64,000 nucleotides of DNA from Dichetophora obliterata (Eukaryota > Arthropoda > Insecta > Diptera > Sciomyzidae), in the NCBI GenBank assembly GCA_963920525.1, contig OY986439.1:33673819-33737818 (forward strand), written 5' to 3'. This document shows, piece after piece, positions 55,787 to 64,000 of this stretch. A program made the position numbers and the translations under genes. The stretch's first letter is position 1, and each line of letters begins with the position of its first letter. The notes under the pieces are model-generated. The model made no database searches, was not told where the DNA came from, and worked only from the letters and a program-made list of their open reading frames with translations.

Positions 55787-56046
55787 ATTTGGTCTTTTTC
55801 AATGTTATCGAACTTGTCTGCTACGAAAAAACAACCCTGCTGAGCCCAATGGAAATTACTTCGATTTTCTAAATTTGGCCTAAAAATTGACTTGGATATT
55901 GTAGACTTTTGGGACAAAGTTGCTTCTTTTAAAAATGGCATGAGAAATGGCAACAGTCTAAATCTAACCCGAAAAAGTTTGAGAAGCACTGGACTAATTA
56001 CACACTCTACGTTGTGGAAGCACTGTAATAATCAGTGTCAAGCTTA
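55787..56046. other. Right flank with an orphan hAT-like end
   Basis: AAAAAGTTTGAGAAGCACTG ends near 55993. Inverted, it reads CAGTGCTTCTCAAACTTTTT, a typical hAT terminus. No matching partner or duplication was found. Confidence 0.4.
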
Positions 56047-56157
56047 TTGACGAAAGCTACTCGCTGTCTGTATTGATGACGAATGCTACTCGCTGTCTTG
56101 ATGGCGAAAGCTTCTCGCTGTCTTGATGACGAAAGCTACTCGCTGCAATGATGACGC
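56047..56157 (+). repeat. 25-bp minisatellite, about 4 units
   Basis: TTGATGACGAAAGCTACTCG followed by CTGTC is repeated about four times with few changes (first unit partial). Units start at about 56048, 56074, 56099 and 56124. Non-coding as far as can be seen. Confidence 0.85.
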
Positions 56158-58274
56158 CAATTAAAGATTTACCCTCTACCAAAAATCGCTCAACGCGCCC
56201 GAAGAAGTTTTCACTTCAATAAAATACACTGAATATGGATATGAATATGGATGTAGAAATCGACAACTCAAGGTGGAATTATGATTTTTTTTTTCTCAAG
56301 GTAGGAATGCGATTTACATATGATACAAGCATTTTTTTAATTAAAAACATATGTTTTAAAATAAAATACACACAAGCTTATGGGTGAAGAAATCTAATCC
56401 TCAAGGTAGAAATATATTTTTTTTTTCTCAAGGTATGGCTACGGTTAACTTGGCAAGCGTGAAAAATTTTAAAATATTAAGTTTTGGTTAATCAAGACAT
56501 CAACGAGTGTGTGAACGCATTAATGAAATTTATCTTTAATGACGCTTATAGTAAAATTTAAAACTTTTGTTAAGCGTAATCCTAAATTTATTTAGCTATT
56601 AGAATATTTTTAGACTTAAGTTAACATGGAACATAATTATTTGGATCACCACTGATCGTGTGCGATGCACACTAATGTTATCTACGAACGTAAATATTAA
56701 AGTTTACCAAAATTTTTTAGAGTTTTTTCGTTCCACATGGTTACCAAAGACATTTAAATTAAATAAATAAAAAAGGTTAAAAAAATTTGTCGATAACTCG
56801 ATTGAACCGCTTTCAACTTAAAACCGGAGCTGAGAACAAACGACTATTTCATTGACGGGACAGATCAAAAAGCGTACACAAATATATACGATTAAAAGTT
56901 ATTAACATAATAAGCATTAGATAAATAAATAAATTATTCACGTTATTCAAATTTAATGAACTTCAGGTTCTTCAGGCTACAACTTTTTTTATTAAAAAAA
57001 AAAATTATTGAAGCGACATGCATTTTATTAGTTGTACTTTAGACCTATCTAGATACTTTGAATGTTTTATGAATAGCTTTTTACTTCGTTACACTCTCAA
57101 ATAATCGAAAATTTCTCTACACAAAATATACCAACAAATGGCTTGTAACGTAAGGAAAGAATAAAAAGATGTGCGCCACTTCTCACTTTATATATTTCGG
57201 TTAAAATTTCATTTTTTGACAATATTTTAATAATTTTAATGTAATCAAGTTTTTAATATTACTTTTTTGTCCGACGCCGCGAGCGTTTAATGCAAACTAA
57301 CTGGCTAAAAGTTTACACACCCTCTTTAAGCTGATAATTTATTGAAAATTTTTTAAAATATAATTACAATCTATGTGAAAAGAACATTTTTTTAGAAAAC
57401 ACATCATGTTAATCAAGACAGCAGATGTTTTTCACACAGCCTTGAAGACTTTACTTAAAATATTTTCCTCTCTTTGTTATCTCATTTTAGTTTTTTAATT
57501 TGCGAAATTTTTTTTTTTTTTCTTTTCAAAATTCATGCATAACATATTTAACGAAATAGCCAAAAATATGTGTTTTATTTATTTCCCACACTATTTTCAA
57601 TCATGTGTTTCCTTTCTATATCACTTGTTTTTTCTGGCACAACGTGTACACATAAAAATATTTTGGGAAGCATCTTATTTTAAGAAAACTAAACAAAAAG
57701 AAAACGTTCATAAATTTTCCTAATCCGTTTTTAATGATTTCTGTCGGAATTTTTTTATGTATTCAAAAATTCAAGAATGCCATGTGACGTAGTTATGAAT
57801 CGTACTTTGGTATGATATCTCATTCTATGTGTTTTCATTTTCCAATTTACTTAACTTATCATTATCAACTAGGCAATGAAGTAGGTTTCATGTACAACAC
57901 AACTTCAAGATAAAATTCTCATAGAAAATGTTTACAAACCTTATCAGTTGAGTCATTAAAAAATTAATCACGCTATAACTATATATTTTTTTTTTACTTA
58001 GAGGTTCAAGATCTCTGCCGTTATAGTTCATTATCAAGCGATGTTTGGTGGAAATTGAATTGTGACATATTTCTCAACCCCATATTGCATTTTTTTCGTA
58101 GACTAATAATTAAAAGCTGATTATAAGCGGACTTAGAATGGGACTTGGAGGAAATTCATATCGGCGTTTTTGATTATTTGTATCCGTTAAGAAATTTAAT
58201 TTCTATTTTAATGCATTTATGCGAGCTGAATTGTGGAAGTGAAAGGCAAAGTGGTTCAAGTCAGATAGAAAACT
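56158..58274. other. AT-rich stretch, no gene recognised
   Basis: CAACGCGCCCGAAGAAGTTT at about 56192 repeats a phrase near 7154. TCTCAAGGTA recurs near 56293, 56396 and 56427. From 56500 to 58274 nothing was recognised apart from poly-T and poly-A runs. Confidence 0.4.
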
Positions 58275-58434
58275 ATGGGCATTTCCAAACAGACATTAAG
58301 TACGATTTGTACGAAGAAATTTAAAAAAAAAAATAAAAAGTAAAAAATTTTTAAAAAAATAAGCTTTTATTTAAAAAAGACGTAAACTAAAAAGAAAAAA
58401 ATTAATTTAAGTGACATTTGTTATATATGTATAT

Positions 58435-58743
58435 TAGGGCGGGTCAAATTCTGGCTCAGCGAAATTCGTAAAATACATGTAATTTCAAGACTTTTTCTCC
58501 ACTATAGCATATACAAATTCTGAAAAAAAGCTGTGCGGACTTTCGTAAATAGATTCATACACATACATTCATACATTCATATTTTATAATTGAGAACAAA
58601 ATCTATTTACGAAAGTCCGCACAGCTTTTTTTCAGAATTTGTATATGCTGTAGTGGAGAAAAAGTCTTGAAATTACATGTATTTTACGAATTTCGCTGAG
58701 CCAGACCTCCAAAAAATTCGTCCATACAAATTGACCCGGCCTA
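58435..58743. mobile_element. hAT-type palindromic MITE with TAGGGCGGGTC ends, 309 bp
   Basis: Ends TAGGGCGGGTC and, inverted, TAGGCCGGGTC; perfect 8-bp duplication ATGTATAT (58427-58434 and 58744-58751). The arms pair almost perfectly (for example GCGAAATTCGTAAAATACAT and AAGCTGTGCGGACTTTCGTA). The terminus is that of 43919-44788, but the interior is unrelated. Confidence 0.85.
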
Positions 58744-59179
58744 ATGTATATATTAGGTATATTCTAGGTGCAGAAGAACCCCTCTCTTGGTTACTCATCA
58801 TCATAATATAAGCGTACGTAAATTGGTAAGTTCTAAGGACTTATATGAATTTAGAATTTTTCAAATACATTTATATTTAAAAGCTTAAGGCACTGATATT
58901 GTGTAGTAAACCTGTATAATGGATCGCAGTTTATATACAGGTAAGCTTTTTAAAAGTTTCAATGCCACCGATAATGTGTAGCAAGCCTGTATAACGGATC
59001 GCGGACATCCGTGCCTCAAGCTTTTAAATATAATTGTATTTGAAAAATTCTAAATTTATATAAGTCCTTAGAACTTACCAATTTACGTACGCTTATATTA
59101 TGATGATGAGTAGCCAAGAGAGGGGTTCTTCTGCAGCTATGATATACCTACTATACACATATATGACAAATGTCACTTA

Positions 59180-59691
59180 AGGCCGCTTTAGATTATCCTA
59201 CTGTGTGTTAACACATGTCAAAATTTTCATGTGTGATAGAAAGTGAGATGGTGTAAACAACGGAAAGCAATGTGTGTTCTGATTTTTTTGGCATGTCGTA
59301 CCACATTTTATTTTTTGGTTTGTTTCTAATTTCATCACACATTCTATCCCACCAGAGATGCATTTTACCATAAACTTACTTGAAATTTATTATTTAAGTG
59401 AGAAAATTTTAAACTCGTAATGTATTTTCAAATGGAATAACATAAGGAAGCAGTTTTACAGCTTATTGAACTTTGTAGGGTCTTTAAATTCATTAAAAAC
59501 CGATTCATTACTCAAATTTTCACATTTTAGTACAGTGTAAAGTATAAAAATGTGGTGCGACTCTGTGAGATAGTCTAAAAGCGAAAAATTAATTTCTTCA
59601 TACAAAAATGAAAAATGACAGCATGATGAAATTCAATAATACTTTCTATCTCACATGTGGTAACACACAGTAGGACAATGTAAAGCGGCCT
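59180..59691. mobile_element. Harbinger-like element, 512 bp, TTA duplication
   Basis: Inverted ends AGGCCGCTTTAGATTATCCT and AGGCCGCTTTACATTGTCCT continue into ACTGTGTGTTA. TTA flanks both sides (59177-59179 and 59692-59694). ACTTTCTATC and GATAGAAAGT motifs extend the pairing. No transposase. The 3-bp TTA duplication fits PIF/Harbinger. Confidence 0.75.
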
Positions 59692-59783
59692 TTAAATTTC
59701 TTTTTCTTTTTAGTTCACGTCTTCTATATATATAAAAGAAAGTGTCCGAATGCGATGTAATCCCATAACTCGAGATCGGCCGA

Positions 59784-60141
59784 ACCGATTTGGATAATTT
59801 TTTTTTAAATGTTCGTTTTAGTCCAAGTTAGGTTTTTAAGGAAAGAAAAATTGACCACGCCCACTTTTGCGCCCACTTTTTTTGATTTATCTAAAATCGG
59901 AAAACGGCTGGACCGATTTGGATAATTTTTTTTCAAATGTTCGTAGTAATCCAATTTAAGTTTTGTCGGAAAGAAAAATTGACCACGCCCACTTTTGCGC
60001 CCACTTTTTTATTTATCTAAAATCGGAAAACGGCTGTACCGATTTGGACAATTTTTTTTTCAAATGTTCGTAGTAATCCAATTTAAGTGTTTACTGAAAG
60101 AAAAATTGACCACGCCCACTTTTGCGCCCACTGTTTTGATA
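59784..60141 (+). repeat. About 127-bp tandem repeat, three units, in Helitron
   Basis: ACCGATTTGGAYAATTTTTT starts units at 59784, 59912 and 60038. Each continues with AAATGTTCGT, GAAAGAAAAATTGACCACGC and CCACTTTTGCGCCCACT. Confidence 0.85.
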
Positions 60142-60554
60142 TCTATATATATAAAATTAAGTGGCAAAACTTCCTGTTCGCATACTCCTCCTAGACGGCT
60201 TGCCCGATTTCAATGAAATTTTCAGGGGTGATTGGGGTCTGTGTGGAGGGTGCACATAAGAAATTGCATGTGTGTATCTTTGCACGTTTTGTGCCACACC
60301 CCCTTTTGTCGCCCACAAATCAATAAAAATGCTGTATTTAAGACGGTTTTGGTCGTATTAAATTAAAATTTGGTAAATAAGTTTGTATGATAACTATAAT
60401 TAACTTTGAAAAAAATGGGCGTGGTCACACTTCATCTACGCCTACTTTTAAGAAAATATCAAAATACTTCGAAACCATTGGTCCGATTGAGCTCAAATTT
60501 TGTAAGTACGCTTTGCTTTGAGTACGAGATGGTTTAAGGGGCAATGCCACACCC

Positions 60555-61560
60555 CCTTTTACCTCCCACATATAAATAAGAAATTGTTGTTATCGAATAG
60601 CTTTAGAGTTATGGGTAGCACAGCTTAGAAATTCGGTATTCGACCACAATTAAGACGTACCGTTTCTGTGATGAAATTTTATGGGAGTGGACAAGGGGGA
60701 GGGGCACCTCCCATACAACCCAAATTTGTGATATCGAATAGCTTTGAAGTTATAGGAATTCATCTTTGGAATTCAGTTTTTGACCTCAATTTACACATGC
60801 AGTTTCAATGGTTTTATTTTATGGGCGTTGGACAGGGAGGCGTGAAATCTCCCTTACAACCCAAATTTGCGATATCGTATTGCTTTGAAGTTATAGGTTG
60901 ACAGCGTAAGAATTCGGTATTCGACCTAAATTTATACATGCATTTTCAATACTTACATTTTGTCGTCGTAGGGCAAAGGGGAGTGGCACTTCCCATACAA
61001 CCCAACTTTGTGCTATCAAATAGTTTTAGAGTTATAAGTCGTACAACGCCGAAATTCAGTATTCGACCTCAATATAAACATTCAGTTTCATTGATTCAAT
61101 GTATGTTCATTGGTAAGAGGGGCGTGACACCTCCAATTTAACCCAAATTTGCGATATCGAATAGATTAGGAGTTATAGGTAACTCAGCCTCAAAATTCAG
61201 TATTCGACCTCAATGTACTCATGCAGTTTCATTGCTAAAATTTTATGGGCGTAGGGAAAAGGAGAATGGCACCTCCCATACAATCAAAATTTGTGCTATC
61301 GAATAGTTTTGGAGTTATATGTTGGACAGTTTTGGAATTCGGTATTCGACCTCCATGTAGACATCCAGTTTAATTGATTACATTCTATTAGCGGTGATGA
61401 AGAGAGAGTGGCACTTCCTATACAACCCAAATTTGTTATATCGAAAAGCTTTGTTTATATAGGTCGCACAGTCTTTCAAATTCAGTATTTGACCTCAATT
61501 TAGACATGCTGTTTAACTGATAACATTTTATGGGCGTTTGAATAGGGAGTGGCAGCAACG
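60555..61560 (+). repeat. 141-bp tandem repeat, seven units, in Helitron
   Basis: The marker TATCGAATAG (or variant) recurs at 60591, 60732, 60873, 61014, 61155, 61297 and 61439, a period of 141-142 bases. Each unit also has TTYGGTATTCGACCTCAATT, CATGCAGTTTCAATG and CACCTCCCATACAACCCAAA. The units are diverged. Open frames running through the array reflect the period being a multiple of three, not a gene. Confidence 0.92.
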
Positions 61561-61719
61561 CGCCGGGTTTCAGCTAGTTTTTAAATAAAAGCTTATTTTT
61601 TTAAAAAAATTTTTACTTTTTATTTATTTAAAAAAAATTTTACTTTTTATTTATTTTTTACTTTTTAGTCTTAAAGGTTTATTATTTAAATCTTTTATTT
61701 TCAAAACTTATGGAGATAT

Positions 61720-63480
61720 AACATTTTTATTGATTTGTGGGCGGTAAAAGGGGGTGTGGCACAATATGTTATTATAATATTGCATTGTCACCGGACTAAC
61801 ATATGTAAGGTCCCTTCGCCAAATAAGGCCCAAGCCTTAATAAGGCCCGATTTCTAATACGCACATTTATTGCATTCCCTGCAAAATGATTTTTTGCACG
61901 TTTAAACATGTTCATATCTGCATCACGATGCAAAAAAAAATTACTCCAATTGCGCATCTGTGAAGCGAGTGACAGTCAAACGAAGTCAGCGGTAGCGTCA
62001 ACAACGTGGTTGATGTAATATTGTGCTAGCAGTAAAAGTCCGTTATTCTGCTAATTAACTATTGCCTAGTCCAGCTTTGAATGAAAAATCAAGAGAGGTA
62101 TTTTAACGAAAACAAAAAGGTTAATTTATCAAATCTAACTGTGGTGTATTCCGAGGAAAACTTGATTAATGAAATGATATTGAGAGCGCCTAAAAAGGCC
62201 CAACAAATTTTTTCTTTCCGGCTTTCTTTTTCCGATCTCCACACCTAAATCTACCAGGCAGAAAAAACTACCAGAAAAAAAAGCCCTCCACTATAAAGGC
62301 CAGCAAATTACTAAAATTCTCTTTAAAAAAGCCAGAGTAACTTTATTTTTAATTTTAATTTTAAAAATAAGCTTTTGGCAATAAAAGTCTTTTCTCGAAA
62401 AAGTTTTTATAAAAAAAGCTATGAATATCATTTATGTTTAGTATCAATGTAAACCAACACTTGTAATAACAATATGTGTTCTTATTTTATTATTTTCTGA
62501 CTGTTTTGTTATGTTTCTAAACCATTATAGATTGGGCCTTATTTAGACATGGTGGTCCTAATATGGCAAAAATCAGACCTTTTTAAAACCTTCTGAGCTG
62601 GATATATTTTTTACTTTTTCATGCTTTATTTTTATCTTTTTGAAAAAAGAATTGAATAAACAAAAATACAAAATTGCAAAAATAAGTTTAAAAAAACCCG
62701 TTTCTCTTCTGTCTGGTAAAAACCGTTAGGTTGGCCTTATTTGGGTAACTTACCTTATATAAAATTTCAGTTTAATTAGATGCCAACAAGTTTGCAAAAT
62801 TGCGAAAAATGGTATGCAAATTTTGACGGACATACATACATTTACCACTTACATAGAAACATACATATATACGAACGAAGCAAGTTATAATAAGCTTATA
62901 ATCAGCCCCGTAGTTTTGAAGATATAGGATTTTAATTTATTTGTGGGTGGTGAAAGGGGGTGTGGCACCATTTTTTTCTGAACCATCCTCTACTTGAAGA
63001 AATTAACTGCCAAAATTTTAGCCCCGTAGTTTTAGATATATAGCATTTTAATGGATTTGTGGGCGGTGAAAGGGGGAGTGGCATCAAATTTTCATTAATT
63101 ATCCCCTACTCGAAGGAAATTTACTGCCAAAATTTTAGCTGAATCAGCCCAGTAGTTTTAGAGATAAAGCATTTTGATTGATTCGTGGGCGGTAAAAGGG
63201 GGTGTGAAAAAGATTTTTATTATAATATTGCATTGTCACCGGACTTACATCAGCCCCATAGTTTTAGAGATATAGCATTTTTATGGATTTGTGGGCAGTA
63301 AAAGGGGGAGTGGCAAAAATTTTCTTAAATTATCCTCTGCTCAAAGGAGATTTACTGCCAAAATTTCAGTTGAATCGGCCCAGTAATTTTAGAGATATAG
63401 CATTTTTATTTATTTGCAGGTTGTAAAAGGGGGTGTGGCAAATTATTTATCATAATATTGCATTGTCACCGGACTTACAT
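61720..63480 (+). repeat. Second tandem array, 106-126-bp units, split by an insertion
   Basis: GTGGGCGGTAAAAGGGGGTG or a variant starts units at 61737, 62943, 63059, 63185, 63291 and 63416. Between them stand ATTGCATTGTCACCGGACT, CTGCCAAAATTTTAGC and CCCGTAGTTTTAGAGATATA. ACATACATACGAACGAARCA ends occur at about 62830-62880 and 63545-63580. It resembles the Helitron array in plan but not in sequence. Confidence 0.8.
61806..62755. mobile_element. TIR insertion within the second array, about 950 bp
   Basis: CCAAATAAGGCC near the left edge (61821) and GGCCTTATTTGGG near the right (62733-62745) are inverted, preceded and followed by GTAAG/CTTAC. GGCCC and AAGGCC motifs recur inside. Array sequence resumes after it: CCGGACTAACATAT before and AAAATTTCAG after correspond to a continuous stretch at about 63473-63500. 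The target duplication is unclear. No coding signal. Confidence 0.6.
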
Positions 63481-64000
63481 ATATATGCTAAATTTCAGCT
63501 TAATCGGATACCAACAAAAGTTGTAGAAAAATGGCTTGCAATATTTGAGGACATACATACACACATACATACGAACGAAACAAGCTTAATAAAAGCTTAT
63601 AAAAAAAGAATGAAAATGTCTAATTTTTAAAAATTTTTTTAACTTTTTTATATTTGCGTAGTAATTAAGTAGCACTATATTCAGTAAAAACAATGACAAC
63701 AATCGACCCTAAGGATTTAAAGATACAAGCAAAAATATGTGCTGGCGTTACGTTACAAAAAACAGAAGTGATTTTTGACTTGGATTACAAAATTTGCAAA
63801 AGTCTCTGAATTGGGCAAGACTTTTTGTATGAAACTTTTTTATATGGGTTTGAAATAACATTAGTTTATTTTCCAAGTGATCAAATTAAAAAATCTTTTC
63901 TAGTTTTTTTTTTATTAGGTTTTTTGACCTGGCCTTACGTTACTTAAATTTCCATTGCAGTTAAATTGAATAATTAAGATATGAGGTAGTTAAGTAATTA

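Larger units (their letters stand above)
58379..59722. repeat. Outer inverted repeat with nested MITEs
   Basis: GACGTAAACTAAAAAGAAAA and AAGTGACATTTGTTATATAT at 58379-58430 return inverted at about 59155-59176 (ATATATGACAAATGTCACTT) and 59695-59722 (TTTCTTTTTAGTTCACGTCT). Another palindrome, 58754-59150, lies within: TAGGTATATTCTAGGTGCAG and CAGAAGAACCCCTCTCTTGG return inverted at the right. The outer right arm continues after the Helitron at 61578 with TTTTTAAATAAAAGCTTATT. Confidence 0.7.
59723..61577 (+). mobile_element. Helitron, non-autonomous, with two tandem arrays
   Basis: It begins TCTATATATATAAAAGAAAG and ends CGGGTTTCAGCTAG, giving the 5' TC and 3' CTAG of Helitrons. The flanking bases are T and T, and removing the element rejoins the outer inverted repeat exactly, which supports both boundaries. 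A second Helitron-like 5' end, TCTATATATATAAAATTAAG, lies at 60142. A full element may therefore start there, with 59723-60141 a 5' fragment of a related one. It carries two repeat arrays and no Rep/helicase sequence. Confidence 0.75.
58275..64000 (-). mobile_element. Family C element filled with later insertions, continues past window
   Basis: It starts ATGGGCATTTCC and reads GTACGATTTGTACGAAGAAA, the inverse of the 3' end of the copy at 26405-27140. The rest of that copy's sequence does not follow until about 63605-64000, where the match resumes in the same orientation. The 5.2 kb between, roughly 58365-63600, is therefore inserted into it. The far end lies outside the window. Confidence 0.6.

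Noticed and set aside
53731..55993. Outer hAT element from CAGGGGTGGGC to the GAAGCACTG end
   Set aside because: The two termini match poorly beyond CAG and no 8-bp duplication was found.
60668..61141. Repetitive open frames in the 141-bp Helitron array
   Set aside because: A period of 141 (divisible by three) keeps a frame open across units. The peptides have no recognisable domain.

Overview
The window is animal nuclear DNA, most likely from a higher fly (Diptera, Brachycera). It is very AT-rich. It holds one intronless, clearly fly-like hexokinase gene, and almost everything else is transposon-derived. No bacterial or phage gene organisation is present. Species cannot be fixed from the sequence alone.

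The one intact gene is a hexokinase of the Hex-A type on the minus strand (21410-23191), with a polyadenylation signal about 90 bases past its stop and a GAGA-rich upstream region (23192-24060). A second gene may be represented by a single candidate exon at 34413-34508 (minus strand), suggested by its codon composition and splice-like borders. Everything else that looks like protein is decayed transposase: piggyBac pieces at 562-1121, 42271-42426 and 45111-45464, and a hAT C-terminal domain at 3290-3408.

Region by region. 1-6350: a family A fragment, a piggyBac fragment abutting a tRNA-derived SINE, a hairpin, a 2-kb hAT element with a perfect 8-bp target duplication, and a region of repeated GCCCAAA-type motifs. 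7296-8889: a 215-bp hAT MITE and a 1.3-kb hAT element carrying a Harbinger-like MITE. 9838-12345: a large element with inverted AT-rich arrays into which a full family A copy is inserted. 13809-20230: a full SINE, another family A copy, several palindromic MITEs, and copies of families C and B. 20231-24440: the hexokinase and its flanks. 24441-28596: three large palindromes and a family C copy. 29762-33861: a TIR element containing a Helitron that itself contains a second-family SINE, then more hAT elements. 34863-39194: array elements, family B and a piggyBac MITE. 39359-45464: family A and a piggyBac gene split by at least four other insertions. 45494-56157: three large hAT-like elements and smaller passengers. 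58275-64000: a family C copy filled with palindromes, a Helitron and tandem arrays.

The main result is structural. At least fifteen elements can be delimited by matching terminal inverted repeats together with a target duplication read directly from the sequence (8 bp for hAT, TTAA for piggyBac, 3 bp for Harbinger-like, TA for others). Many are nested, so the order of insertion can be deduced. I found no self-contained novel system beyond these element families. Family A, the D-type elements with inverted arrays, and the TAGGGCGGGTC elements with unrelated interiors are the parts that seem least like textbook elements.
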